Numbered from the stretch's first letter, positions 1 to 9,276 are shown. The stretch is 64,000 bases of DNA from CBDDFN01 sp965227065 (GCA_965227065.1 CBDDFN010000001.1:47152-111151), one strand, 5' to 3'. Program-made: numbers and translations. Notes: generated from the letters alone by a model not told the origin.

Positions 1-464
1 CCGCGCCGAATGTCATTGAACATGCGTTGCACGTCGCGCTGGGTGATTTGCCGAACCGGCTTGCTCCCCAGAAGCGGTTTGATATGACGCTCTATCCGCC
101 CCTTGTCGATGATGATGGTGCTTTCACGTTTGTGGCCCACTCCATCCGACAAATAGAGGTCGCACAGTTCAGCAAGCGTGATATCTGAGCGCGCCTCGTC
201 CCGGCCCGACATGGGGTCTTTGCCGGTCGACGCATTGGCGAGGGCATCACGGGCCAGCTTTCGCGCCTGGTCGACCGTAATGACGCCGTGACGGCCCAAC
301 GTCATACGACGCCGTCTTGCGTTCACAGTGAAATCGACCAGAAAGGTTTTCTTGCCATCGGGCGAAACCCGGCATCCGAAACCCGGCAAGCTCTCATCCC
401 AAATCGTAACGCGCTTATCCGACGGCCTGAGGGCGTCCACAGTGCGCTTTGTCAGTTTTGGCAT
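1..464 (-). CDS. Tyrosine recombinase (P4-type integrase), N-terminal part, truncated by window edge
   Basis: A site-specific recombinase that would insert and excise a genomic island at a tRNA gene. Reading from ATG at 464, the protein opens MPKLTKRTVDALRP and continues with GFGCRVSPDGKKTFLVDF and MTLGRHGVITVDQARKLA, the typical N-terminal arm-binding (DUF4102) domain of P4-like integrases. A SAM-like core-binding segment follows (LAELCDLYLSDG ... IERHIKPLLGSKPVRQIT). Only 154 residues are in the window, so the catalytic R-H-R-Y domain lies to the left and cannot be judged. The gene starts about 210 bp from a tRNA-Arg remnant, as expected for an integrase beside its attachment site. Family assignment is secure; whether it is intact is unknown. 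Confidence 0.9.
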   Translation of the reverse strand, partial: MPKLTKRTVDALRPSDKRVTIWDESLPGFGCRVSPDGKKTFLVDFTVNARRRRMTLGRHGVITVDQARKLARDALANASTGKDPMSGRDEARSDITLAELCDLYLSDGVGHKRESTIIIDKGRIERHIKPLLGSKPVRQITQRDVQRMFNDIRR

Positions 465-675
465 CCCATACCCTTCGCGGTTCAAGCCGCGTCTCTGGGG
501 AGTCCTGAGAGCCGTCTAGGGCGGTCTGGTCACAGCGTGGTCACAAGCTGGTCACAGATTCAGAAGGTCATCTCAGAATTGACCAGAAACCCGTATCGCC
601 TTAATATATAGGGGTTACAGGGGCTTAGGTAAAGGTTGGAAAAGCGTGGGCATCTCCGGAAACCCGCAAAATTTA

Positions 676-722
676 CCCTCCGAAGGCAGAGGTCACAGGT
701 TCGAATCCTGTCGGGTGCGCCA
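676..722 (+). other. 3' half of tRNA-Arg(CCG): candidate attachment site (att)
   Basis: The sequence runs from the anticodon loop (CCCTCCGAAGG, anticodon CCG) through the variable loop, the T-arm (GGTTCGAATCC) and the acceptor 3' strand to CCA. Upstream of 676 there is no D-arm and no acceptor 5' strand, so this is not a complete tRNA. A duplicated tRNA 3' end followed by the original terminator is what remains at the distal end of an element integrated into a tRNA gene. The intact tRNA-Arg copy would then lie at the other, left end of the element, outside the window. Confidence 0.8.
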
Positions 723-730
723 AAATCAAT

Positions 731-751
731 GGGGCCGTCTGGCCCCTTTTT
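731..751 (+). terminator. Rho-independent terminator of the ancestral tRNA-Arg gene
   Basis: A six-pair stem GGGGCC/GGCCCC with a four-base loop is followed directly by TTTTT. It lies 9 bp past the tRNA CCA end, the normal position for a tRNA terminator. Confidence 0.85.
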
Positions 752-827
752 GTTGGGTGGATCCCAGACGGATTTGAACCTTTCGTCAGGCGAGCCGCAA
801 AGCGGTAAGGCAAAGTGACGACTGCGC

Positions 828-1544
828 TCAAAAGTTCAAGTCAGGATAGCGTAGAGCCCATACAAGCCCCCCAACCGCGACCAGAATGGGGACAGCTGTA
901 AATGCAACAAGCATGATGTTTTGTACCCGTCGCATGCTCGCCGTATCGTTCAGTCGGGGGAAAGGTTCATCGGGCACCGGGACCTCAAGGAAGGCGCAAA
1001 GGGGTTCCCATCCTTGCGCCACTTCAAACACCAACAATTTTTCGCTCGGCACACTGGCTTTCACCTCAGCAGTGTGATCGTGGAACACCTGTTTGGCGTA
1101 ATCCTCGTCTTCAAACCGATCATCGAAAACTCGACGCCACACATTATTGTCAGCGAGGCTCTGCGTTTTCCTGATCCGGGGAAACAAAGCCCGCGCCCAT
1201 TTGGGTGTAATGGTGCCAAATCTGTAGATCGTGTTGATGGTGCTTTGATACCATTTGTCGGCGTCCCGCACGGTGAGAATAACCTTGGCATCGGGATAGT
1301 GTGCGAGCAGCTCTTTGTAGTAGGAGCTTGCGGGAAAATCGACACAAGCCTCAAAACCTTCAAACACGCTGTCCCAATCGGGTTTCCCGCCTTCTCCAAT
1401 CTCATACCAGTAATTTACCTGTTTTGAGTTTGGAATAACTTCAAGCATGTGATGGGTTTTGACAAAGCCGAGCTTTTCTAGTGCCGCCTTCAAAGAGAGT
1501 GTCCCGGTTCGGCCAAATCCCGCACCAATAACCTTCAGCGCCAT
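828..1544 (-). CDS. Sulfotransferase-like P-loop protein with C-terminal membrane anchor
   Basis: About 238 residues starting at the ATG that gives MALKVIGAGFGRTGTLSLKAAL. That ATG is preceded by AAGGAAG, and I prefer it to an upstream ATG 14 codons earlier. The opening GAGFGRTGTLSLK segment is the 5'-phosphosulfate-binding P-loop of the Sulfotransfer_4 family, and VILTVRDADKWYQS matches the family's 3'-phosphate-binding region. The last 25 residues form one hydrophobic helix (IMLVAFTAVPILVAVGGLVWAL), suggesting membrane attachment. The acceptor substrate cannot be told. It stands alone next to the island boundary; its neighbours give no pathway hint. Confidence 0.8.
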   Translation of the reverse strand: MALKVIGAGFGRTGTLSLKAALEKLGFVKTHHMLEVIPNSKQVNYWYEIGEGGKPDWDSVFEGFEACVDFPASSYYKELLAHYPDAKVILTVRDADKWYQSTINTIYRFGTITPKWARALFPRIRKTQSLADNNVWRRVFDDRFEDEDYAKQVFHDHTAEVKASVPSEKLLVFEVAQGWEPLCAFLEVPVPDEPFPRLNDTASMRRVQNIMLVAFTAVPILVAVGGLVWALRYPDLNF

Positions 1545-1713
1545 ATCGCTTCCTTCACCTTGCTCTGCCCTGCCCGTATGGTTCACCGGTTGAGATAGCG
1601 CGGTGTGGCCTTGCCGCTTGATCCGGGCCGATCAGATATACGACCTGTTCGCTTTTGTTTCCAGTTTTGATGAATTGCTCAAGGCTGGGAGAACGGCGCC
1701 CTCGCGATGCCCA

Positions 1714-1779
1714 GGCGCCGCGGGCTCATTACTTCTCGATTTGAGTGCCTTGGCGGGGAGGTCATGGGCCCGCGGCGCC
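1714..1779. repeat. Long inverted repeat between the sulfotransferase and usp genes
   Basis: The arm at 1714-1729 (GGCGCCGCGGGCTCAT) is matched by its reverse complement at 1764-1779, 15 of 16 positions, with 34 bp between. It lies between two minus-strand genes, 20 bp past the usp stop, and could fold as a large hairpin at the end of the sulP-usp transcript. There is no T-run, so it is not a simple intrinsic terminator. Confidence 0.6.
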
Positions 1780-1799
1780 AATCCTGTCACGCAAACCCC

Positions 1800-2651
1800 T
1801 CAGCGCACCAGCAGGATCGGGACCTTGCAGGTGCGGATCATCTCAAGGCTGGTAGAACCCACAAACAGGGTGCGCAAGCGGCTATGGCCCGATGCGCCCA
1901 TCACCAGATGGCCGATGCCGCGCTGGGCGATCAATGCGGCGATGACGGTTTCAGGATCGCCGGGAATGGTTTCGGCAATCACGGTTCGGCCCGCTTGTTC
2001 AAGCCGCGCACAGGCCGCCGCCTGCTGCTGTTTAAGATCAGACCCGGCCTCGCCCGCCGACACAAGGCTTAAGGAAAGGCCGTCATAAAGCGGGCTTTGA
2101 GCGACAAACTCAACCGCACGCGTTGCACTTTTCGAGCCATCAAAAGCAATCAGCACACTATGGATGGGCTTGAAGGCGCGCGAGGCGATAAAGACCGGCC
2201 TTGTGGCGGCTCGCAGCACCCGTTCAAGGTTTGAGCCCAGATGGCCGCGGGCAAAATCGGCCCCCTCGCCGCGTTTGCCGATCAGCACGAGATCGGCCTC
2301 GGCCTCTTTCTCGGCCACCGCCTCCATCAGATCACCATGACGCAAATGTTCAGAGATTTCGAGCGCGGTGTCGCCGAACACGGCGCGGGCATCCTCAAGC
2401 AGGGCGCGGCCATGGCTGATCGCCAGCCGGGCGCGCTGTTCATCAAGTGTGGCCAGCTCTTCAAGCAAGGCGGTGCGGGCGCCCAGCGCAATCGCGCCGG
2501 ACAGATCGCCATCCTTGCCCGCCTCGCGCCGGCCCAGCACATGCATCAGCTCAACCGAACATCCGGTGCGCTCGGCCAGCCAGGCGGCATGCTCACACAC
2601 CGATTGTGAATAGATGGAGCGGTCCACCAATGCGATGATTTTATGCGCCAT
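1800..2651 (-). CDS. Tandem universal stress protein (two UspA domains)
   Basis: A 283-residue cytoplasmic protein made of two UspA folds. Both halves carry the ATP-binding signature G-x2-G-x9-G-S: GKRGEGADFARGHLGS at about residues 125-140 and GASGHSRLRTLFVGS near 255-270, so both domains may bind nucleotide. It starts 9 bp after the stop of the SulP transporter gene and is almost certainly co-transcribed with it. SulP-Usp pairing is common in proteobacteria and suggests a link to anion or bicarbonate homeostasis under stress; that role is inferred from context. Confidence 0.9.
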   Translation of the reverse strand: MAHKIIALVDRSIYSQSVCEHAAWLAERTGCSVELMHVLGRREAGKDGDLSGAIALGARTALLEELATLDEQRARLAISHGRALLEDARAVFGDTALEISEHLRHGDLMEAVAEKEAEADLVLIGKRGEGADFARGHLGSNLERVLRAATRPVFIASRAFKPIHSVLIAFDGSKSATRAVEFVAQSPLYDGLSLSLVSAGEAGSDLKQQQAAACARLEQAGRTVIAETIPGDPETVIAALIAQRGIGHLVMGASGHSRLRTLFVGSTSLEMIRTCKVPILLVR

Positions 2652-2660
2652 GACTGCCCC

Positions 2661-4142
2661 CTAATGCACTGTCAGCTTGTCAATCGCTCCGGGCTTATCA
2701 TGCACCGCAAGCTTGTCGACAATGGTTTCTGAGGCCGCGTTCATGCCGATCAGCTCGACCTCGGATCCATCGCGCCGGAATTTCAGCACCGCCATGTCGA
2801 GCGCCGCCACTGATGAGATATCCCAGATATGGGCGGCGCTGACATCGATGATGACCTTGTCGGCCGCCTCCTTGAAATCAAACGCCGCCATGAACTGCTC
2901 AACCGAGGCGAAGAACAGCTGACCTTCAATCGTGTAAGTGTGCACCCGGCCATCCGCCGAAAGCTCCGAGGTGACGCGGAACAGTTGCGAAATCTTGCCG
3001 GCAAAGAACACACCCGACAGCAACACGCCAACCAGCACGCCAATGGCGAGATTATGGGTGGCCACAACCACAATCACGGTGGCGAGCATGACGGCGGAGG
3101 ATGAGCGGGGATGGGTGCGCAGCTGTTTGATCGACGACCAGGAGAATGTGCCGATCGACACCATGATCATGATCGCAACCAATGCGGCCATGGGAATTTG
3201 CGCGACGAGATCACCCAGCGCCACCACCAGAACAAGCAAAAACACCCCGGCGGAAAAACAGGATAAACGCCCCCGCCCGCCCGACTTCACATTGATCATC
3301 GACTGGCCGATCATCGCGCAGCCTGCCATGCCGCCGATAAAGCCGGTGGCGGTGTTGGCAAGCCCCTGGCCGATACATTCCTGATCGCGGCTTGATGGAG
3401 TGTCGGTCAGCTCATCCACCAGATTGGCGGTCATCAGGCTTTCGAGCAGCCCGACCACGGCAACAGCAGCGGCATAAGGAAAGATGATGGCGAGCGTCTC
3501 GAAATTGAACGGAATATCGGGGATCAGAAAGACCGGCAGCGTGTCGGGCAGATCGCCCATATCGCCCACCGTGCGCACATCCCATCCAGTGATGGTGACA
3601 AGGCCGGTCAACACAATGATGGTGACCAGCGGCGATGGCACCGCCTTGGTCACAAAAGGAAACAGATAGATGATAGCAAGCCCCGCCGCGACCAGCGGAT
3701 AGGTCAGCATGGGCGCGCCGATCAGTTCGGGCAATTGCGCCATGAAGATCAAAATGGCGAGCGCATTGACAAAGCCGGTCATGACCGAGCGCGACACAAA
3801 CCGCATATATTGGCCAAGCTTGGCGAGCCCTGCCCCGATCTGCAACAGACCCGCCAGCACGGTGGCCGCCAGCAGATATTCAAGCCCATGTGATTTCACC
3901 AGCGTAATCATCAGCACGGCTGTGGCGGCCGTCGCCGCCGAAATCATGCCCGGCCGCCCCCCGGCAATGGCGGTGATGACGGCAATCGAGAACGAGGCAT
4001 AAAGCCCGATCTTGGGATCAACACCGGCAATGATCGAAAAGGCAATGGCTTCTGGGATCAGGGCCAGCGCAACGACCAGCCCTGACAGCAGGTCACCGCG
4101 AATATTGCCAAACCATTGGCGTTGATAATCATAAAGGGTCAT
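2661..4142 (-). CDS. SulP family inorganic anion transporter with STAS domain
   Basis: About 493 residues when started at MTLYDYQRQWFGNIRGDLLSG, which puts the conserved SulP N-terminus immediately after the start (an upstream in-frame start adds 15 unconserved residues). The N-terminal part has the SulP core LVVALALIPEAIAFSIIAGVDPKIGLYASF and around 10-12 membrane helices. The last 110 residues are a soluble STAS domain (VIIDVSAAHIWDISSVAALDMAVLKFRRDGSEVELIG). SulP proteins carry sulfate, bicarbonate or similar anions; the substrate is not decidable here. Partner of the downstream usp gene and divergent from the monooxygenase gene. Confidence 0.92.
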   Translation of the reverse strand: MTLYDYQRQWFGNIRGDLLSGLVVALALIPEAIAFSIIAGVDPKIGLYASFSIAVITAIAGGRPGMISAATAATAVLMITLVKSHGLEYLLAATVLAGLLQIGAGLAKLGQYMRFVSRSVMTGFVNALAILIFMAQLPELIGAPMLTYPLVAAGLAIIYLFPFVTKAVPSPLVTIIVLTGLVTITGWDVRTVGDMGDLPDTLPVFLIPDIPFNFETLAIIFPYAAAVAVVGLLESLMTANLVDELTDTPSSRDQECIGQGLANTATGFIGGMAGCAMIGQSMINVKSGGRGRLSCFSAGVFLLVLVVALGDLVAQIPMAALVAIMIMVSIGTFSWSSIKQLRTHPRSSSAVMLATVIVVVATHNLAIGVLVGVLLSGVFFAGKISQLFRVTSELSADGRVHTYTIEGQLFFASVEQFMAAFDFKEAADKVIIDVSAAHIWDISSVAALDMAVLKFRRDGSEVELIGMNAASETIVDKLAVHDKPGAIDKLTVH

Positions 4143-4340
4143 GGCGCGCATCCGGGTGGCGATCCCGGAGTGACACACCGGAAACAAACTCTACCGGGCT
4201 GGGCTAGCGTGGTTCGGGATTATGTTGCAATGCGGCATAAGCGGGCAGGCTGGCACACCGTCCGCACACCGCCTTCGCTTGTTTGCGCGCAGGCGAGCTT
4301 GTAGCATTCTCTGCAAACAACGCCTTTTGGGGAGGCATCC

Positions 4341-5833
4341 ATGCTGCAAAAAACATTCGATCACGAGGCCGTCATTGTCGGCACCGGCTTTGGCGGCATG
4401 GGCGCGGCGATTGAGCTGAAGCGTCTGGGTATTACCGACTTTGTCATGCTCGACCGGGCCGATGATCTGGGCGGCACCTGGCACCTCAACCATTATCCGG
4501 GGCTTCAGGTCGATATCCCCTCGGTGAGCTATTCCTATTCCTTTGAGCCCAACCCCTTCTGGTCGCGCCGCTACTGTCCGGGGCCGGAGATCAAATCCTA
4601 TGCCCATCATGTGGCGGACAAATATGGTTTGCGCCGGCATATGCGTTTCAACACCAGTGTGAACCGCGCCGAGTTCAATCAGGACGGCAAATTCTGGACC
4701 ATCTATCCCGATGGCGGCGCGCCGATCACCGCGCGCTTTCTGCTGCTCGCCACCGGCTTCCTGTCCCAGCCCAAAAAGCCCGACATCCCCGGCATTGAAA
4801 CGTTTACCGGCAAGGTGGTGCACACGGCCGAGTGGGACCATGATTATGATTTTTCGGGCAAACGGGCGGCGATGATCGGCACGGGCGCCAGCGCTGTGCA
4901 GGTCCTGCCCATTGTGTCTAAACAGGTCGCGCAGATGGACGTTTATCAGCGCACGCCGATCTGGGTTTTGCCCAAATCAAACCCCGAATTTCGCAGCGAA
5001 TGCAAAAACTCTATGCGCGCTTTCCGTTCGTGCAGTCGCTCGCCCGGTTTGCGATTGAAAGTCTGCTGGAGACCATGCTGGTCACCGCCATTCTGCATGC
5101 CAAGCAGATGCCGTTTCTTGCCAGGCAGGCCCAGACCACTGCGCTCAAACATTTGAACAAGCAGATCAAAGACCCAGAGTTGCGCAAGAAGCTGACGCCT
5201 GACTATTCGTTCGGCTGCAAGCGGCCGACCTTCGCCAATGATTATTACCCGACCTTCACACGGGACAATGTCGAGCTTGTCACCGACGGGATCGATCATA
5301 TCGAACCCGGCGGCATCGTTGACCGCAACGGCGTGACGCGCGCAATCGACACGCTGATTTTAGCGACCGGGTTCAATCTTTGGGACAAGGGCAATTTCCC
5401 CGCCTTTGAGGTTGTCGGCAAGAACGGCGATGAGCTGGGAAGCTGGTGGAAGGCCAATCAATATCAATCCTTCGAAGGCATTACCGTGCCGGGCTTCCCC
5501 AATCTGTTCAATCTGCACAGCCCCTATTCCTATTCCGGCCTGTGCTATTTTTCGACCATCGAAACCCAGATGAAGCATATGAACCGGTGCATCAAAGCCA
5601 TGCGCAAGAAAGGCGCGACAAGCTTTGAAGTGACAGAGGCGGCCAAGAACGCCTTCATGGCCAAGATGGACCGCAATCAGAGCAATACGATCTTCACTGT
5701 GGGCAGCTGCCAGACTGCGAACAGCTACTATTTCAACCCGCACGGGGTGGCATCCATCCTGCGGCTGACACCGACGCTGAACGGCATGATCCGGTCGCGA
5801 ACCTATTCGACCAGCGCCTATACCTATTCGTGA
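4341..5833 (+). pseudogene. Flavin-containing (Baeyer-Villiger type) monooxygenase, interrupted by a one-base frameshift
   Basis: Two overlapping frames together encode a roughly 497-residue FAD/NADPH monooxygenase. The first (4341 to about 5000) has the FAD Rossmann motif IVGTGFGGMGAA, the segment GGTWHLNHYPG, the Baeyer-Villiger fingerprint F-x-G-x3-H-x3-W (FTGKVVHTAEW) and the NADPH motif GTGASAVQ. The second (about 5000-5833) has the C-terminal flavoprotein region with ILATGFNLWDKGNFP. The break is near 4998-5003, where GAATGCAAAAAC needs one more A to read on in frame. No other defect is visible, so this is either a sequencing indel or a very recent mutation. Likely activity: oxygen insertion next to a ketone. 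An SD-like GGGGAGG lies before the ATG. Confidence 0.8.
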
Positions 5834-5854
5834 GGCGCGCGTGGTGCGGGCTGC

Positions 5855-6700
5855 TTAGCCGTCCTGCACACACAGCTGGGTTTGTACCCCAAGCCCGTCA
5901 ATACCGAGCCGGACGCGTTCGCCTGCTTTCAGCCAGCGTTGCGGGCTCATCCCCAGGCCCACGCCGGGGGGTGTGCCGGTCGAGATGACATCGCCGGGCT
6001 GCAGGCTCATAAATTTCGACACATAGGCGACGAGTTCGGGAATTTTGAAAATCATCGTGCGGGTATTGCCGTCCTGCACCCGCTCGCCATCGATCTCAAG
6101 CCAGATGCCAAGGTCATTGTAATCGCCGGCATCAGCGCGCGGCACCAGATAAGGGCCGATCGGGCCGAAATGATCGCAGCTCTTGCCCTTGACCCACTGG
6201 CCGGTGCCTTCAAGCTGAAAGGCGCGCTCAGACACATCATGGGCGACGCAAAAGCCTGCCACATGCTCCATCGCGTCGGCCTCATCAATATATTTGCCCG
6301 CCTTGCCGATCACCACGCCAAGCTCTACCTCCCAATCGGTTTTGGTGCCGCCCCTGGGGATCAACAGATCATCATTGGGGCCGCACACCGCACTGGTCGC
6401 CTTGAAGAAGATGACCGGCTCGGCCGGCACTTCCATGCCTGATTCCTCTGCATGATCGGCATAGTTGAGCCCGATACAGATGAACTTGCCGACATGACCG
6501 ACACACGCGCCGATGCGCGCAGAGCTGTCGAGCGCAGGCAGGGCCGACAGATCAAGGCCGCGCAGCTTTGTCAGGCTCTCATCAGATAGCGCCTCGTGCG
6601 ACCAGTCAGCGACATGGGCGCTGACATCGCGCCAAACGCCGGTTTCATCTTCGATGGCCGGAACTTCCTGTCCCGGCGCGCCCACACGCAAAAGCTTCAT
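5855..6700 (-). CDS. Fumarylacetoacetate hydrolase family protein; probable 2,4-diketo-3-deoxy-L-fuconate hydrolase
   Basis: A 281-residue protein with the FAH C-terminal fold. The metal-binding acidic residues sit in WEVELGVVIGKAGKYIDEA (E-x-E) and in CVAHDVSERAFQ, with the conserved KGKSCDHFGPIGPYLV and STGTPPGVGLG segments following. As the last gene of the L-fucose operon it is expected to split 2,4-diketo-3-deoxy-L-fuconate into pyruvate and lactate, the closing step of the non-phosphorylative route. The fold is certain; the exact substrate rests on the operon. It starts 12 bp after the SDR stop codon. Confidence 0.88.
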   Translation of the reverse strand: MKLLRVGAPGQEVPAIEDETGVWRDVSAHVADWSHEALSDESLTKLRGLDLSALPALDSSARIGACVGHVGKFICIGLNYADHAEESGMEVPAEPVIFFKATSAVCGPNDDLLIPRGGTKTDWEVELGVVIGKAGKYIDEADAMEHVAGFCVAHDVSERAFQLEGTGQWVKGKSCDHFGPIGPYLVPRADAGDYNDLGIWLEIDGERVQDGNTRTMIFKIPELVAYVSKFMSLQPGDVISTGTPPGVGLGMSPQRWLKAGERVRLGIDGLGVQTQLCVQDG

Positions 6701-6712
6701 CTGTTGGTTCCT

Positions 6713-7453
6713 TTAAATTGTCCAGCCGCCATCAATGACGTGGATTTGTCCGGTCACAAAGGCGGCCTCGTCTGACGCCAGATAGACGGCCAGCGCCGCA
6801 ATTTCTTCAGCCGTGCCAAGCCGTCCCATGGGCTGGCGCGCCACAAAGGCGGCACGGGCCTCATCATAATTTCCTTGCGCGGCCATGCGGCCCTGCAAAG
6901 ACGGCGTATCGACCGTACCGGGGCAGATCGCATTGCAGCGAATGGCCTGACCGACATAGTCCGCCGCAATCGCCTTGGTCAGCCCGATCACACCCGCCTT
7001 GGTCGCACCATAGGCAAAGCGGTTGGGAACCCCCGTCACCGATGAGGCGACCGAGCTCATATTCACGATCACGCCACCGCCCTGGGCCGTCATGACCGGC
7101 AGGGCGGCGCGGCAGGTCTCATACATGGATGTCAGATTGATCGCGATGGACCGGTCCCAGTCGGCGCGCTCACACGCCTCAATCGTGCCGTGATGCACAA
7201 AGCCTGCCACATTGAACAGGACATCGATGCGCGCCAGCCCGGCAATGCAGGCCTGCACCGCGCCCGCGTTGGTCACATCAAGCGTGCAGGTTTCGATGCC
7301 TGGTGCTTCGGCCTTGAGGCTTTCAAGGCCGCCCGCATCAATATCGGTAGCGATGACATGCGCGCCTTCGCGGGCAAAGGCCAGCGCGCTTTGCCGTCCG
7401 ATACCGGCACCGGCCGCCGTCATCACAATCTTTTTGCCCTCAAGCCGTGCCAT
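6713..7453 (-). CDS. SDR oxidoreductase; probable 2-keto-3-deoxy-L-fuconate dehydrogenase
   Basis: A 246-residue classical short-chain dehydrogenase. The cofactor loop TAAGAGIGRQSA is near the N-terminus, followed by DIDAGG (the Asp points to NAD rather than NADP), NVAG, the catalytic Ser in NMSSVASS and Y-x3-K in YGATKAGVIGL. The end VTGQIHVIDGGWTI is typical of the family. Its ATG overlaps the stop of the upstream lactonase by one base (TGATG), so translation is probably coupled. In the L-fucose pathway this enzyme oxidises 2-keto-3-deoxy-L-fuconate at C4 before hydrolysis. Substrate is assigned from the operon. Confidence 0.88.
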   Translation of the reverse strand: MARLEGKKIVMTAAGAGIGRQSALAFAREGAHVIATDIDAGGLESLKAEAPGIETCTLDVTNAGAVQACIAGLARIDVLFNVAGFVHHGTIEACERADWDRSIAINLTSMYETCRAALPVMTAQGGGVIVNMSSVASSVTGVPNRFAYGATKAGVIGLTKAIAADYVGQAIRCNAICPGTVDTPSLQGRMAAQGNYDEARAAFVARQPMGRLGTAEEIAALAVYLASDEAAFVTGQIHVIDGGWTI

Positions 7454-8292
7454 CAGCGCCCCCGCTCCATCCCATAAATTCTTTGTGCCGTACCGCCCAT
7501 CAGCGCCGCGCGGTCGTCCGCCGGCAAAGCCCCGATCAGCCGCGCGGTCTGCTCCATCCAGATATCATAATCGCCCGCAAGCGTAAGGACCGGCCAGTCA
7601 CTGCCCCACATCAGCCGCGAAGGACCGAAGCACTCAAGCAGATGATCGGTCACCTCGGCGATGGCACCATCATCGGTGCGCGCGCCTGCCTCTGTCCGCA
7701 GGCCCGAAAATTTGCACATCACATTGGGCAAACGGGCCAGGGCTGCGCAATCAGCCTTCCATGCCGCGAGCTCGGCAGAAGCAATCGGCGGCTTGCCGCC
7801 ATGATTGAGCACGATGGTGAGACCCGGGTGCCGCTCGGCCAGCGCAATCTTGCGCGTTACCAAGTCCGCGCGGGCATGGCCATCAAACACCAACCCGGTT
7901 TCTGCCATCGCTTGAAGAACAGGTGTAAACTCCGGGCGCAAGATCCAGTCGGGATCCCCCAGATCGGCAATCATGGGGCGCAACCCCATCAATAGCGGAT
8001 CGGCCGCCCGCGCCCGCACACGCGCCACGGCATCAGGTGCTTCAAAATCGGTCCAGCCGACAACGCCGCACACGCGCGGCTCAGCACGCGCCACGTCCAA
8101 CAAGAAGTCGGTTTCCGCTTCGGTCGCCGCAGCCTGCACCAGCACCACACCATCGACGCCATGGCGATCAAACGCAGGTGTCACATCATCAAGCGTGAAA
8201 TCCCGGTAGATCGGCCCAAGCTCCGGCGTCAGCCAGTCATAATCGCCGCGCGCCATGGTCCACAGATGAAGATGGGCATCAATCACACGCAT
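7453..8292 (-). CDS. Amidohydrolase family protein; probable L-fuconolactone hydrolase
   Basis: 279 residues from the start MRVIDAHLHLWTMARGDYDWL; the upstream in-frame ATG would add an unconserved tail lying inside the preceding gene. The D-A-H-L-H-L-W opening and the later LNHGGKPP and MWGSDWPVLTL segments are those of the COG3618 TIM-barrel lactonases. The gene overlaps the aldo/keto reductase stop by 10 bp. In the pathway it opens L-fucono-1,5-lactone, the product of the dehydrogenase, to L-fuconate. The family also contains other sugar lactonases, so specificity is inferred from the cluster. Confidence 0.86.
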   Translation of the reverse strand: MRVIDAHLHLWTMARGDYDWLTPELGPIYRDFTLDDVTPAFDRHGVDGVVLVQAAATEAETDFLLDVARAEPRVCGVVGWTDFEAPDAVARVRARAADPLLMGLRPMIADLGDPDWILRPEFTPVLQAMAETGLVFDGHARADLVTRKIALAERHPGLTIVLNHGGKPPIASAELAAWKADCAALARLPNVMCKFSGLRTEAGARTDDGAIAEVTDHLLECFGPSRLMWGSDWPVLTLAGDYDIWMEQTARLIGALPADDRAALMGGTAQRIYGMERGR

Positions 8293-9275
8293 TGCGGCAC
8301 CGGACAGGCAGAGGCGATCAAGCCCCGCTCCTTCAACTCCGCCCACAGGGCTGGCGGTATCTCTTCATCAATGAAGCCTTTGGCATCGGTGACTTGCGCG
8401 GCGTTTTGCACCCCGGGAATGACCGACCAGATCGCGGGATGGGCGGCACAGAAATGAAGCGCAGCGGCAGGCAGCGACACACCATGCTTTGTGCATACTG
8501 CGCGCAGGGCGGCCACGCGCTCCAGCGCCGATTGCGGCGCATCAACATAATCATATTTGGCTGACTGGCCCTCGGGTGAGGCCAGCAGGCCCGAATTAAA
8601 CGCGCCCCCGGCGATCACCCCCACTCCGGCCGCGGCACAATCGTTCAGAAAGCCCAGAGTGTCTTCATGCTCAAACAGGGTGTAACGCCCGGCGAGCAAA
8701 ATAATATCGAGCGGCTGATGGGCCAGAACCTCTTCACACACATGCCGTTCATTGACGCCCAGACCGATCGCAGCTGTGCCGCCGCGCGCCTTGATCGCCT
8801 CCATCACCGGCAGCGCTTCATTGAGCGCCTGGGACAGAATGCGGGGATGATCCGCGCCATGGGTCAGCCGGCCAATGTCATGCAGCAACAGCACATCGAC
8901 GCGTCCGACGCCCAGCCGCGCGCAGCTTTCCCCAAAGGAGCGTTCAACACCCGCCGCCGAATAATCAAAGCGCGGCGCAAACGGGGCCGGGTTGGCAAAG
9001 CCGTGATCGGGCAACACCCCCTCGCCCACCGGGTCAAGCACCCGGCCGACCTTGGTGGACAGGTGCGGTTGCCAATTGGCCGATTGCAGATAGCGGCCAA
9101 GCCGCAGTTCGCTTAAGCCATGGCCGTAAAAGGGTGCGGTATCCAGATAGGAAAATCCCAAGGCCCGCGCCGACGCCAAGGCCGCGCCCGCCTCACTATC
9201 GCTCACCGCCTCATAAAGATTGCCGAGCCCGGCGGTGCCGAGCCCGAATTGCGGCAATGTGAGCACGCCGGTCAT
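8283..9275 (-). CDS. Aldo/keto reductase; probable L-fucose 1-dehydrogenase
   Basis: 330 residues from MTGVLTLPQFGLGTAGLGN. I chose this ATG because it follows the L-fuconate dehydratase stop by one base (TGA-A-ATG); longer in-frame starts run inside that gene. The AKR catalytic region is clear: LDTAPFYGHGLSELRLG supplies Asp and Tyr, STKVGRV the Lys, and LLLHDIGRL the His position. Proteins of this AKR branch oxidise L-fucose or D-threo-aldoses to the lactone with NAD(P). It would catalyse the first oxidation in the fucose operon. Confidence 0.87.
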   Translation of the reverse strand: MTGVLTLPQFGLGTAGLGNLYEAVSDSEAGAALASARALGFSYLDTAPFYGHGLSELRLGRYLQSANWQPHLSTKVGRVLDPVGEGVLPDHGFANPAPFAPRFDYSAAGVERSFGESCARLGVGRVDVLLLHDIGRLTHGADHPRILSQALNEALPVMEAIKARGGTAAIGLGVNERHVCEEVLAHQPLDIILLAGRYTLFEHEDTLGFLNDCAAAGVGVIAGGAFNSGLLASPEGQSAKYDYVDAPQSALERVAALRAVCTKHGVSLPAAALHFCAAHPAIWSVIPGVQNAAQVTDAKGFIDEEIPPALWAELKERGLIASACPVPQCV

Positions 9276-9276
9276 T

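Larger units (their letters stand above)
465..827. other. Island-edge intergenic region
   Basis: About 360 bp with no convincing gene. It holds the tRNA-Arg 3' remnant (676-722) and its terminator (731-751). Between 465 and 675 I see no gene, only a short repeated phrase, gtcacag/gtcacaa, near 531-560 (candidate integrase arm sites, weak). The stretch 752-827 shows nothing recognisable. Confidence 0.6.

Noticed and set aside
636..818. 60-codon open frame across the tRNA remnant
   Set aside because: It translates the tRNA 3' end and terminator and has no similarity or ribosome site.
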